Source: Bilamarchaeum sp040758595
Lineage (GTDB): Archaea > Micrarchaeota > Micrarchaeia > Anstonellales > Bilamarchaeaceae
Length of the DNA stretch: 64,000 nucleotides
Reading direction: 5' to 3'
Assembly: GCA_040758595.1 (NCBI GenBank)
Contig: JBFLVJ010000008.1
Span: forward strand, 1 to 64,000
The notes beneath the pieces are model-generated. The model was not told the DNA's origin and searched no databases. It was given only the letters and a program-made list of their open reading frames with translations. Of the stretch, positions 22,478 through 31,825 are shown piece by piece. Position numbers and translations under genes: made by a program. The stretch's first letter is position 1. Each line of letters begins with the position of its first letter.

Positions 22478-25400
22478 ATGCGATTCTCGTTGGTTTTCCT
22501 GTTCGGGCTATTAATTATCTCAGCCGCATTCGCTGTCAATATATCTAGTTGCAGCGCCCCGGAGGCCGTGATAACCGCTCCTGGGACCTACACGGTGAAC
22601 GCATCGCTCAGCGGAGCCCCCAATGCAGGGAGCAACGGCACTGCCTGCATACTCATCGCCTCGGACGATGTCATCCTGGATTGCCAGGGCTTCAGCATCA
22701 CGCACGACGATTCAGCTGGCACGTCCGGCATCCTGCTCAACAGGACCCCGCACCCTAAGGACAACATAACGATATCCAACTGCGACATAATTGATTATGG
22801 TTCTGCCATAACGCTCGAGAACGGGGGGCCGAATCCAGAATACGCCACTCTGGCGGGCAACATCCTGCTCAGCAACAGGCATGGCATCTATCTTCCCGGT
22901 CCCGGACTTTTCATGCTCAATATGTCCAACAACCTGATAGCCAACAACACTGCCAGCGGACTGCAGGACGACGATTACCACGGAGACCTGATACAGATGG
23001 TCGGCGACCGGTTCCTCGGCAATAGCAAAGACCTCAACTATTCCGGCGAGAGCGGCCTGCGCCTCTCATTCACAGACATCATCTTCGGTAGCAGCGGCGG
23101 CGAATACAACGCGAACGTGAGCATCGAGCATGTCATGCAGGATAGGGAGAACGCGACCATCGTGTGGGTGCAATCGCCAGCCCCGCCCACCGGCCAGCTC
23201 TCGGGTTTTCTGGGCAAGGCGTTCAACATAACGCACACATATCTCAACAACTACACTCCTGACAATAACTTCAATGTCACCATGAAGTGGAGCGCCTTGG
23301 AGGATACGGCCGGCATCCAGATGTGGCTCATGAACGACAGCGGCGCATTCCTTCTCAATGACAGCCCTTCCGGCTATTCCCTTTTCAGCTCGGTCAACCT
23401 GACCAACGGGAGCCGTTCTACGGTCATCGCCCTCTTCGCCCCAAGCTATGAAATCAGCGACTGCCGCATGATTACCAATCCCGGAGAATACGATGTGGTG
23501 GCGGATCTGACGGGCGCACCTTTATATGTGAGGACCGGTCTCGCACCCGGTCTCAACGACTACAACCTGACCGCATGCATCCACATAAACACCTCGGATG
23601 TCGTGCTGGACTGCGATGGATACTCGATAACCAATGACATGCCCGGCACCCCTAGGAACTATACCAGCGGCATCTATGCTGGTTCAGCTTACGCCGTTGT
23701 CTGGGATAACATCACTGTCCGCAACTGCTACGCGGCCCGTTACAGCAGCGGCATTTACCTTGAGAATCTGGAGAATGTGACTCTGGAAGGGAATACCGCG
23801 TTCAACAACACGGTCGGGGTCGCGCTCAGGAATCCGGCAGGTCTCTATCTCAGCGGAATCACAAACATCACCGCGACAGCCAACAACGCCACGGCCAACT
23901 ATCGCGGCATATTCATGGGCGGCCTAGCGGCTTCCCGCCTCTCGGGGAACACGATATCGCAGAGCACGAACGTCGGGGTCTTTTCTGATGCCAACAATGG
24001 CCTGGTGCTGTCCGGTAACCTGATAGAAGGGAACACGCATGGGTTCTCCGATTCAGGCGACAGCTACAACAACGTCATCAGGGACAACGTCCTCAGGTTC
24101 AACTCCCAGGCGGCTATCTCTCTCGAGCCCGTGAATGATGCATTCTACGACAACCTCATAGACAACAACACAATCTTCGGCAATGACGTGGGCATATCGT
24201 TCGATGCCTACTTCGGCGATGACAATGACGGCAACAACATGACGAACAACCGCATATACAACAACAGCGCAGCCGGGGTGGCGATCACTTTCGGCAACGC
24301 AGATGTGAGGGTAAGTCCGTTCGAGAAGATGGACAACAACACGTTCCATTCCAATCTCGTGGACCTGACCAGCGATTACGTGGCTGCCGGCAACCTCACC
24401 AACTGCACATTCAACGCCACGGTGATATCCGCGACCGGCTTCGACAACCACAGCATTGTTTCAGCCACCTCCCCGGGTTCGTCACCAGCCGGTATGGCAT
24501 CATTCAACGATAAGTATGTCCAGCTCCAGAACGTATCTCCGGATTCAGGCCCGATGGAGGAGGTGCGCTTCCACTACACGGATGCCGAGCTCGGCGCGAT
24601 AACGGAGAGCGCGCTGCGCGTCTACCGCTATGACGGCGCATCATGGTACCTGGTCCCGAACCAGACCGTCAACGACACGAACAACTACGTCTCGGTCTTC
24701 AACCTGGACAACTTCAGCATCTTCGGCCTCTTCAGCGTCAACATCGCCCAGTCTCCATCCGGCGGGGGAGGCAACGGGGGCCAGCAGGCGCCCGAACCGC
24801 TCGACATATCAGTCGAATCGGTCTGCGGCGGAGTGGTCATAACTGTCGAGGACGATAACGGGGATCCTGTGGAGAACGCTTTCGTGGAGCCGCGGGACCA
24901 GACCAACAGCCAGAACCTCATGCCCCTATACACGAACGAGTCCGGCCAGGTGTTCTACGACACATGCGATGTTGATCTGCTGGTCGAAGCGGTCAAATCC
25001 GGGGCGGAAGGGGACTGGGACGGCTATGCCGCCTGCGGCCTCTGCCCGGAGTGCACGGTGGATGCCAACTGCTCCTCGAACCAGCAGTGCAACACGACTA
25101 TAAACCAGTGCATACCTGTGCCGTGCGACTGCGGTGTCGTGGTGAACCACCAGTGCCAGCCCTACCAGTGCTGCTCAAACGCGCAGTGCCCGCAGGGACA
25201 GAGCTGCGTCAACCACCAATGCGTCTACCAGTGCGATTCTGATGCCGGATGTTCGGCTGCCCAGCAGTGCGTCATAGCGCCCGGGGAGAGCGGCGGCTCA
25301 TGCGAATCGATAGAGTGCGCATGCGGGATAATACAGGACCACGCCTGCAGCGAATACGAGTGCTGCCTCGATTCCCAGTGCGAAGAGGGAGAGCTTTGCC

Positions 25401-25819
25401 AGGACCATGAATGCATCCTGGCCGAAGTGGACTGCCCGCAGACAGGCATCATCGGGGATGAGAAGCGCTGCATCGCGAAGACCGATGGGGAGCCCTGCGC
25501 ACAGTGCGACTACCAGATAACAGCGCCTGACGGCAGGACGTACTCAGGCAGGACGGATGATGCGGGCAACATACTGGTGCCGCTGCAGGTGAAAGGGACT
25601 TATACCGTTACGCTCTTCAAGGGGGGCAAGGCCCTGCGGGAAGTGCAGCTGGAGTCTCTGCCTAAGCCGTCGATAGATGAGGGCGACAAGCAGGGCGCCC
25701 TGTTCGACCAGCTCATCGGGACCATAATCCCCTTGGTGATCCTGGCCGCCTTGATCCTCCTGATAGCATATCTGCGCAGGAGATCCGGCGAGAAGCTGAA
25801 GAAACCCAGAAGGGGCTGA
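22478..25819 (+). CDS. Giant right-handed beta-helix surface protein A
   Basis: 1113 residues: signal peptide (LVFLFGLLIISAAFAVN), two tandem beta-helix modules, each opened by a signature (SDDVILDCQGFSIT and TSDVVLDCDGYSIT) and followed by Asn/Gly-rich coils typical of NosD/PbH1 repeats, then a linker, a carboxypeptidase-regulatory-like domain (VVITVEDDNGDPVENAFVEP), a block of more than 25 cysteines, an Ig-like domain (RTYSGRTDDAGNILVPLQVK) and a C-terminal helix (TIIPLVILAALILLIAYLRR) with a basic tail. It should be anchored outside the cell. The TATA box TTTATAAA (22448-22455) fits a leaderless start. Many Asn-x-Ser/Thr sites could carry glycans. A close paralogue follows. Confidence 0.8.
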   Translation: MRFSLVFLFGLLIISAAFAVNISSCSAPEAVITAPGTYTVNASLSGAPNAGSNGTACILIASDDVILDCQGFSITHDDSAGTSGILLNRTPHPKDNITISNCDIIDYGSAITLENGGPNPEYATLAGNILLSNRHGIYLPGPGLFMLNMSNNLIANNTASGLQDDDYHGDLIQMVGDRFLGNSKDLNYSGESGLRLSFTDIIFGSSGGEYNANVSIEHVMQDRENATIVWVQSPAPPTGQLSGFLGKAFNITHTYLNNYTPDNNFNVTMKWSALEDTAGIQMWLMNDSGAFLLNDSPSGYSLFSSVNLTNGSRSTVIALFAPSYEISDCRMITNPGEYDVVADLTGAPLYVRTGLAPGLNDYNLTACIHINTSDVVLDCDGYSITNDMPGTPRNYTSGIYAGSAYAVVWDNITVRNCYAARYSSGIYLENLENVTLEGNTAFNNTVGVALRNPAGLYLSGITNITATANNATANYRGIFMGGLAASRLSGNTISQSTNVGVFSDANNGLVLSGNLIEGNTHGFSDSGDSYNNVIRDNVLRFNSQAAISLEPVNDAFYDNLIDNNTIFGNDVGISFDAYFGDDNDGNNMTNNRIYNNSAAGVAITFGNADVRVSPFEKMDNNTFHSNLVDLTSDYVAAGNLTNCTFNATVISATGFDNHSIVSATSPGSSPAGMASFNDKYVQLQNVSPDSGPMEEVRFHYTDAELGAITESALRVYRYDGASWYLVPNQTVNDTNNYVSVFNLDNFSIFGLFSVNIAQSPSGGGGNGGQQAPEPLDISVESVCGGVVITVEDDNGDPVENAFVEPRDQTNSQNLMPLYTNESGQVFYDTCDVDLLVEAVKSGAEGDWDGYAACGLCPECTVDANCSSNQQCNTTINQCIPVPCDCGVVVNHQCQPYQCCSNAQCPQGQSCVNHQCVYQCDSDAGCSAAQQCVIAPGESGGSCESIECACGIIQDHACSEYECCLDSQCEEGELCQDHECILAEVDCPQTGIIGDEKRCIAKTDGEPCAQCDYQITAPDGRTYSGRTDDAGNILVPLQVKGTYTVTLFKGGKALREVQLESLPKPSIDEGDKQGALFDQLIGTIIPLVILAALILLIAYLRRRSGEKLKKPRRG

Positions 25820-25865
25820 TCCGGCCCTTCTCAACCTTTTTATCCTTTTCCTTCGGACATAACCC

Positions 25866-28800
25866 ATGAAACCCGTCATCAAGCTCTTTCTTGCGGCCAT
25901 TCTGTTGGCTGGAATGTCGTTCGCAACGACGCTGGTCTCGAACTGCCGGAACCTGGATAACATCACTGACACGGAATACGCGCTCTCCGCTGATCTTTAC
26001 GGAGTCAACAATTCGATGGGCGGCGAGAGCTGCATATCGATGAACTCCTCCAACATCATCTTCGATTGCGACGGCTATAATATCACAGACGACACGGGAT
26101 CCAGTACGAGCATGGGTATCAACCTCGACGGCTATTCCTTCGCCCGGCTATACAATATAACCGTGCGCAACTGTCCGGGTATAAACAACTACTCGAGCGG
26201 GATCATGATAAAATCCACATCCCACAGCCTTTTCACGAACAACAGCGCATACCACTCCGGCGACAGCTATGAGATGTACGAAAGCAGCAACAACACATTC
26301 ACCGGCAACCTCGCATATGACAGCAGCAGCCGCGGTTTCCTCCTCTCGAACGCCTATGAGAACATCTTCATAGGGAACATGGCCAACCAGAGCGGAGTCG
26401 ACGGGTTCTACATGGGAATAGCGGATGACAATTACTTCTACGGCAATATAGTTTCGGAATACGAAAACGGATTCCGCGTGGACACCTGCGCCCGCAACCG
26501 CTTCGTGAACAATGCGGTTTTTGGGAACAACAACGGTTTCGATATGCTCGGGGGCAATTCCAACAACCTCACCAACAACACCGTATATGGCAACATCGTG
26601 AGCGGGATATGGCTCGACAACGCCAATGGCACCATCATAGAGTCTGAACACTATTATGACAACACGGCGGATCTCCGCGTCCGGGAGATCTACGGCTACC
26701 AGTTCTCATATACGCTCGACGGCATCATCATCGACAACCCGGCCGGGGATTTCCAGCGCTATACGAACCTCAGCCTCACGGACACCGTGGGGCTTTCGGA
26801 ATACTATGCCATGGAATGGTCATCCGACCCCGCCAGCCACGGGCTCTTCTACTCGTTCGAAGGCAAATTCGTCGATATAACCGCGTTCTCAGGGACGCCT
26901 TCGATAGAATCCCTCTCCTGGTCATGGCTCGCTTCAGAGGAATCCGGCTATGAGACCGGTTACCTGGGTCTCTGGGAGTATGATGGCGCATGGACCCTCA
27001 TCAACAACAGCGCGGACACCGTGGGCAGGACCCTCAGCATAGCGGATCTCAATCCATCGAGCGTCTACGCCATACTGGAGAACCGCAACTGCCCGGTGGT
27101 CAATGCGAGCGGCTCCTACCAGATGGCGCGCGACTATATCGGTGCGCCGAACGATGCCAGCCACACTGTGGGGTATGCATGCGTTGTCCTGGCGGCATCT
27201 GACATACTGTTCGACTGCAATGCATTTGATATGACGAATAATGGGACCGGCAGCTCGGTAGGCGTCCTCATCAACGACTCGCTCAGCAATGTCACAATCC
27301 AGGACTGCCCCATGATAAACGGCTATCAACTGGGGCTCCAGATATTCAATTCGAGCAATAACTACATCAGCAACAATGTTGTCTTCAACTGCACCACTGG
27401 TTTCGCTCTCTCTGCCGGTTCGGAGAACAACACCCTATCATCCAACCTGGCATACGGGAACGCGGCCACCGGTTTCTATCTCGGCTCTGCAGACAACAAC
27501 ATCTTCATAGGCAACACCGCTGCGAACAACAGCGTCGCTGGATTCGAGATCGAGGATAGCCCGGGATGCATCCTCACCGACAACATCGTATATGGCAACG
27601 ATGACGGCATCGGGATAAAATCCGGTTCCGACCCAGCGAGCTTCACGGGCGGCCGTATCTATAATAACACTGTGGGCCTGAATGTCTCCTCGTCCAATCT
27701 GACCACCGGCGCAGGCATCCACCTCTACGGCAACTCCTATGACATGTTTGTGGTCGATGCAGCCACCCTCGACCTGTCCGGCATGGTTTTTGACAATCCG
27801 GCTGGCGATTTCACGGGATATTCAAACCTGAGCATAGTTGATACACAGACGGCCGGCGTGACCTACTCTATAAGCTGGACCACCAACTCATCCGCGCTTC
27901 CTGCGGATACGGCATCATTCGCTGAGAAATTCCTGAACATAAGCATCATCGCCGGCAGCCCGTCACTGGACAGCCTGGTCTGGCACTGGGATGATTCGGA
28001 AGTGGCGGGCGACGAGGCCCGATTCCAGCTCTGGAAATACAACGCCAGTGACGGCTGGACGATGCTCAATGACACGCCAGACACCGCGGGCAACACATTG
28101 GCCCTTGCCGATCTGGCATCTTTCAGCGACTTCGCCATCCTCGAGGATACGAGCGTGCCGCCCACCTCGCAGGGGGACGAGAAGAGCAGCCAGCCAAAAG
28201 AGGATCTCTCGATATCGGTCTCTACGGCGTGCGATGGATTCATCGTGACGGTACGGGATGATCCAGGCGCCCTCGTGGAGGATGCCTTCGTAGAGGTCGT
28301 AGATAACACGCACCAGTCGGAGCTCGATGCCAAGTACACCGATTCATCAGGGAAGGTCTATTTCAGTCCCTGCGATATCGACGCCGAAATCCAGGTCTCG
28401 AAATCCGGGGCGAAGGGCTACCGGAGCCTCCATATAGGCTGCGGTCTCTGCGGCGAATGCCAGTCGGATGACGATTGCGATGATGCATCTTACTGCCTGG
28501 ACAACGGGTGCGTGCCTGTCCAGTGCCCTGCCGGCCAGGTCGTGAAAGACCACCGCTGCGGCTATCAATGCGTAGAGGATGCCGACTGCGCACCCGGCCA
28601 GACATGCAGCGGCAACCGCTGCGTGTATGGGTGTTATTCCGATGATATGTGCTCCGCTTCGCAGTATTGCGACATACCCGAAGGCGAGGCGGGCGGCGTA
28701 TGCACCGAGATCGAGTGCGGGTGCGGAGTGATCGGCGAGCATGCATGCGCTGAATTCGAGTGCTGCGCAGATTCTGACTGCGGCCTGGGCGAGGTCTGCG

Positions 28801-29213
28801 TCTCCAACAAGTGCGCCTTGGCGGGCCTGACATGTCCCTCCACGGGCATAGTGGGCGATGAAAAGACCTGCAATGCCCGCCAGGACGGCGACATCTGCGC
28901 CGGCTGCGACTACCAGATCCGTGCCCCTGACGGGAAGACTTATATGGGCAAGACCGATCAGGACGGCAACCTGATCATCCCCCTTGACCTGAGGGGCGTC
29001 TACACGGTCACCCTGTTCAAGGACGGCCAGGTGCTGAGGACGACCCAGGTGGAATCCCTTCCGAGGCCGATCATAGGGGAGCCCGAGAGGCCGGTCAGCT
29101 TCATCGAGGCCGCCCAGGCACTGTTCCTTGTGATCCTGGTGGCCGTGATGCTGGTCGTATTGACCTATATCAGGAGACGGGGCGGCGAGAAGCTGAAGAG
29201 ACCTAAGGCCTGA
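25866..29213 (+). CDS. Giant right-handed beta-helix surface protein B
   Basis: 1115 residues with the same architecture as the preceding gene: signal peptide (LFLAAILLAGMSFATT), two beta-helix modules opened by SSNIIFDCDGYNIT and ASDILFDCNAFDMT, Asn-rich coils, a carboxypeptidase-regulatory-like domain (FIVTVRDDPGALVEDAFVEV), a cysteine block, an Ig-like domain (DGKTYMGKTDQDGNLIIPLD) and a C-terminal helix with GGEKLKRPKA. It arose by tandem duplication. A TATA-like box near 25836-25845 fits a leaderless start. Beta-helices often bind or cut polysaccharide, but no catalytic residues are evident, so adhesion or an S-layer-like role is equally possible. Confidence 0.8.
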   Translation: MKPVIKLFLAAILLAGMSFATTLVSNCRNLDNITDTEYALSADLYGVNNSMGGESCISMNSSNIIFDCDGYNITDDTGSSTSMGINLDGYSFARLYNITVRNCPGINNYSSGIMIKSTSHSLFTNNSAYHSGDSYEMYESSNNTFTGNLAYDSSSRGFLLSNAYENIFIGNMANQSGVDGFYMGIADDNYFYGNIVSEYENGFRVDTCARNRFVNNAVFGNNNGFDMLGGNSNNLTNNTVYGNIVSGIWLDNANGTIIESEHYYDNTADLRVREIYGYQFSYTLDGIIIDNPAGDFQRYTNLSLTDTVGLSEYYAMEWSSDPASHGLFYSFEGKFVDITAFSGTPSIESLSWSWLASEESGYETGYLGLWEYDGAWTLINNSADTVGRTLSIADLNPSSVYAILENRNCPVVNASGSYQMARDYIGAPNDASHTVGYACVVLAASDILFDCNAFDMTNNGTGSSVGVLINDSLSNVTIQDCPMINGYQLGLQIFNSSNNYISNNVVFNCTTGFALSAGSENNTLSSNLAYGNAATGFYLGSADNNIFIGNTAANNSVAGFEIEDSPGCILTDNIVYGNDDGIGIKSGSDPASFTGGRIYNNTVGLNVSSSNLTTGAGIHLYGNSYDMFVVDAATLDLSGMVFDNPAGDFTGYSNLSIVDTQTAGVTYSISWTTNSSALPADTASFAEKFLNISIIAGSPSLDSLVWHWDDSEVAGDEARFQLWKYNASDGWTMLNDTPDTAGNTLALADLASFSDFAILEDTSVPPTSQGDEKSSQPKEDLSISVSTACDGFIVTVRDDPGALVEDAFVEVVDNTHQSELDAKYTDSSGKVYFSPCDIDAEIQVSKSGAKGYRSLHIGCGLCGECQSDDDCDDASYCLDNGCVPVQCPAGQVVKDHRCGYQCVEDADCAPGQTCSGNRCVYGCYSDDMCSASQYCDIPEGEAGGVCTEIECGCGVIGEHACAEFECCADSDCGLGEVCVSNKCALAGLTCPSTGIVGDEKTCNARQDGDICAGCDYQIRAPDGKTYMGKTDQDGNLIIPLDLRGVYTVTLFKDGQVLRTTQVESLPRPIIGEPERPVSFIEAAQALFLVILVAVMLVVLTYIRRRGGEKLKRPKA

Positions 29214-29287
29214 GGCCACACCCTAATCGATCCTTTCATATAGTCGATAGCGGAGCTTTCGCACACAGCGCCCGCAAGAACCATGTG

Positions 29288-29355
29288 CCCGGGACCGGGA
29301 ACTCCTGGTCCGGGACCGGAAACCCGAAACCGGATACCGGGAACCCGAAACCCCG
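29288..29355. repeat. ACCCGAAAC/ACCGGGAAC low-complexity repeat
   Basis: ACCGGGAAC occurs at 29294-29302 and 29336-29344, and CCCGAAACC twice, over about 68 bp between the surface-protein gene and the 3' end of tRNA-Arg. The same words occur beside the other two tRNA genes, in the tRNA-Thr intron, in uppP, rpl15e and the atpB-atpD spacer. Confidence 0.65.
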
Positions 29356-29394
29356 TAAGAATAATCGTTATTATAGAAGCAGAAAAGAAGTCTT

Positions 29395-29468
29395 CGCCCC
29401 CACTGGGATTCGAACCCAGGCTCCAAGCTCCGCAAGCTCGTGTTCTATCCAGACTATACTATGGGGGC
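29395..29468 (-). tRNA. tRNA-Arg (anticodon GCG)
   Basis: On the minus strand, acceptor GCCCCCA pairs with TGGGGGC, discriminator G. D-loop AGTCTGGATA, anticodon stem CGAGC/GCTTG, loop TTGCGGA with GCG (plus-strand 29431-29433), T-arm CTGGG-TTCGAAT-CCCAG. 74 nt, no intron, no encoded CCA. Confidence 0.93.
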
Positions 29469-29607
29469 TGGATATGGCGCTTGGACTGAAGGTCCAATCA
29501 CCAATGGACACATTTAAATAGGTATACCTTTTAAATTAATCTCTGCGTTTTGATGGCGTCAGTCGTCCAGACTGGTCCATCGCTTTCTCAAATGTCTAGG
29601 TGATATA

Positions 29608-29754
29608 TTGAAAAGATGCATAACCTGCGGAAGGAACACTAAAAGCTTCGCGGAGTTCCCGTGCCCCGAGTGCGACGAGAAGATCGTCCGCTGCCACTAC
29701 TGCCGGGAGAACCGCAACGGATACAAGAGCGAGTGCGGCTTCAGCGGACCTTAG
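29608..29754 (+). CDS. Archaeal zinc-ribbon protein (COG2888-like)
   Basis: A 48-residue protein from TTG 29608, with AGGTGAT upstream deciding this start. CITCGRNTKSF, FPCPECDEKIVRCHYCRENR and SECGFSGP contain four CxxC-type pairs, enough for two zinc ribbons. Such proteins sit just before aEF-1beta in many archaea and are predicted RNA-binding translation factors. It is the first gene of the translation operon. Function inferred. Confidence 0.85.
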   Translation: MKRCITCGRNTKSFAEFPCPECDEKIVRCHYCRENRNGYKSECGFSGP

Positions 29755-29786
29755 GTGAATGGATGGGAGATGAAGGAGAACTGAAT

Positions 29787-30029
29787 GTGGCGGCCCAATT
29801 GAAGATTTACGTCGAGGATGCCGCCACGATGCCATCCGTCAAGGAAGGCATCGAGAAGCTCGCTAAAGTCAACAAGTTCTGGGAAGAGGACGTCGGATTC
29901 GGCATAAAGGTGCTGAAGGCGAACCTCCTCCTCGCTGATTCTGAAGGCGGCATGGAGAGGCTCGAAGCCGCCATCATGGAGATAGAAGGCGTAAGCCAGG
30001 TAGAGGTAGAGACAGTCACGAGGGTGTGA
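29787..30029 (+). CDS. ef1b: Translation elongation factor aEF-1beta
   Basis: 80 residues from GTG 29787 (AAGGAGA seven bases upstream). QLKIYVEDAATMPSVKEGIE, the central DVGFGIKVLKANLLLADSEG and the terminal VSQVEVETVTRV fit the ferredoxin-like GDP-exchange domain of aEF-1beta, which recycles aEF-1alpha. An ATG at 29763 would add eight acidic residues, which is less likely. Operon with the zinc-ribbon gene before it and uS13 after it. Confidence 0.85.
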   Translation: MAAQLKIYVEDAATMPSVKEGIEKLAKVNKFWEEDVGFGIKVLKANLLLADSEGGMERLEAAIMEIEGVSQVEVETVTRV

Positions 30030-30031
30030 TC

Positions 30032-30652
30032 ATGGCGAAGAAGGTCAAGAAGAAACCAGAAGCGGCCGCTCCGAAGAAGCAGGCCAAGCCGGCCCACAAG
30101 CCGCAGAAGGAGCAGAAAGAGGATTTCAGAGGCATCGTGCGCATCGCAGGAAAGGACGTGAAGGGTGAAGTGAGGCTGGTGCGGGCCCTCTCCCGTGTGA
30201 GGGGCATCGGCCAGACGCTCGCGGTAGCCGCTTCACGCGCGATAAAGAACGAGCTCTCGATTGACCCGGATGGGCAAGTCGGTGACCTGAGCGAAGAGCA
30301 GATAGAGAAGATAGATGCGGTGCTCCACAACCTCCAGAGCTACGACGTACCGAAGTTCCTGCTCAACAGGAGGGGGGACTTCAACAGCGGCAAAGACAGG
30401 CATGTCATCATGAACGACCTCATATTCGAAGTCACCCAGGACGTCGACCGGGAGAAGAAGATGTACAGCTGGAGAGGATACCGGCACACATACGGGCAGA
30501 AGGTCCGCGGCCAGAAGACACGGAACACCGGAAGGACCGGTATGGCTGTCGGTGTGTTGAGGAAGGCTATAGTGGCTGCTCAGGGAGGGGCGGCGGCGGG
30601 CGCGAAGCCGGCCGCAGGAGCTCCAGCCAAACCGGCAGCAGAGAAGAAGTGA
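30032..30652 (+). CDS. rps13: Ribosomal protein uS13
   Basis: 206 residues. The core (FRGIVRIAGKDVKGEVRLVR, RGIGQTLAVAASRAI, YSWRGYRHTYGQKVRGQKTR, NTGRTGM) is a complete archaeal uS13 of about 150 residues. Unusually, the N-terminus carries a 30-residue Lys/Ala/Pro extension and the C-terminus an Ala/Gly/Lys tail (AKPAAGAPAKPAAEKK). It contacts tRNA and the head of the small subunit. The start codon is three bases after the aEF-1beta stop. Confidence 0.95.
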   Translation: MAKKVKKKPEAAAPKKQAKPAHKPQKEQKEDFRGIVRIAGKDVKGEVRLVRALSRVRGIGQTLAVAASRAIKNELSIDPDGQVGDLSEEQIEKIDAVLHNLQSYDVPKFLLNRRGDFNSGKDRHVIMNDLIFEVTQDVDREKKMYSWRGYRHTYGQKVRGQKTRNTGRTGMAVGVLRKAIVAAQGGAAAGAKPAAGAPAKPAAEKK

Positions 30653-30656
30653 TTGA

Positions 30657-31259
30657 ATGGGCGATCCAAGAAAACTGCGGAACAAATATGAACGTCCCAA
30701 GAAGCTTTGGGATGTGGACAGGCTGAAGGAGGAGAAGACCCTCAAGACTGAATACGGCCTCGTTAACATGCGGGAGCTGTGGCGCGCGACGGCTGAGCTC
30801 AAGAAATACCGGAGAGAAGCCCGGCGCCTGCTCTCCCTCACCCAGGAAGAGAGGCGCGAGGACGACAAGAAGATCCTCCGGAAGCTCTCCAGGATGGGGG
30901 TACTCAAGGAGGGCTCTGTGCTGGATGACGTACTCTCGCTGGAAGTGAGGGCTGTCCTCGAGCGCAGGCTCCAGACCATGGTCCTGCGGAAGGGCCTGGC
31001 ACGCACCACCTCGCAGGCACGCCAGCTGATAACACACGGTTTCATCGCCGTCAACGGCCGCAAGGTATCAAGGCCCGGCTACCTGGTGCTACAAGCCGAC
31101 GAGAACGCCCTCTCATACGCCCGCCCGATAGACATAAGCGTGAGGGAAGAAGGGCAGGAAGCGCCGTCGAAGGCCGCTGAAGAGAAAGCTCCTGCGGCCG
31201 CTCCCGCCGAGCCGAAAGAGGCTCAAGAGAAGGCCGAGGCCAAGCCCGAGAGCAGCTGA
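30657..31259 (+). CDS. rps4: Ribosomal protein uS4
   Basis: 200 residues: KLRNKYERPKKLWDVDRL, the S4 RNA-binding domain LERRLQTMVLRKGLARTTSQ through GFIAVNGRKVSRPGYLV, and a 35-residue Lys/Glu/Ala-rich tail. An assembly-initiating small-subunit protein binding 16S rRNA. Four bases after uS13, in the conserved archaeal order S13-S4-S11-rpoD. Confidence 0.95.
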   Translation: MGDPRKLRNKYERPKKLWDVDRLKEEKTLKTEYGLVNMRELWRATAELKKYRREARRLLSLTQEERREDDKKILRKLSRMGVLKEGSVLDDVLSLEVRAVLERRLQTMVLRKGLARTTSQARQLITHGFIAVNGRKVSRPGYLVLQADENALSYARPIDISVREEGQEAPSKAAEEKAPAAAPAEPKEAQEKAEAKPESS

Positions 31260-31267
31260 AGGTGTTC

Positions 31268-31825
31268 ATGATGACCGACAAAAACGCTCCTGAGAAAGAA
31301 GAGAAGAAGGCCGCCAAGGAAAACAAGCACCCGAAGGCCGAAGAAGCAGCCGAGGCGCCTGCCGAAGAGGCTCCCAAAACCGAGGAGAAGCCTGCCGAAG
31401 AGAGGCCCTCTGAGGTCTCTGCAGACCTGAGGAAACCCCGGAAGGTGAAACTCGCCGTCCTACACGTCTATTCATCAAAGAACGATACCATCATCACAGC
31501 GACCGACGTGAGCGGCGCCGAGACCCTCGCATGGGCCAGCGGCGGCATGATGGTCAAGTCCCACCGGGAAGAGGGCCGCCCCTACGCAGCCATGCAGGCC
31601 GCGCTCAAGGTGGTCAACAACCTGAAGGACAAGGGCATCAACCGCGTCCACGTGAGGATACGCGCTCCGGGAGGGGTCGGGATGAAGACTCCGGGCTCGG
31701 GCGCCCAGGCGGTGGTGAGGACCATCGCCAGGACAGGCATCCGGATCGGAAGGATAGAAGACGTCACTCCGCTGCCCACAGACTCCATGAAGAGGAAGGG
31801 CGGAAGAAGGGGAAGAAGGGTATGA
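31268..31825 (+). CDS. rps11: Ribosomal protein uS11
   Basis: 185 residues from ATG 31268. The core (LAVLHVYSSKNDTIITATDV, GMMVKSHREEGRPYAAMQAA, APGGVGMKTPGSGAQAVVRT, GRRGRRV) is a standard uS11; the first 60 residues are an acidic/lysine low-complexity extension not found in typical uS11 (about 130 residues). GTG 31262 and ATG 31271 are other possible starts. It overlaps rpoD by four bases. Confidence 0.94.
   Translation: MMTDKNAPEKEEKKAAKENKHPKAEEAAEAPAEEAPKTEEKPAEERPSEVSADLRKPRKVKLAVLHVYSSKNDTIITATDVSGAETLAWASGGMMVKSHREEGRPYAAMQAALKVVNNLKDKGINRVHVRIRAPGGVGMKTPGSGAQAVVRTIARTGIRIGRIEDVTPLPTDSMKRKGGRRGRRV

Noticed and set aside
22478..29213. Possible CRISPR-like or tandem DNA repeats in the surface-protein genes
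   Set aside because: Repetition is at the protein level (beta-helix coils, cysteine motifs), with no regularly spaced identical DNA repeats. No CRISPR array is seen anywhere in the window.
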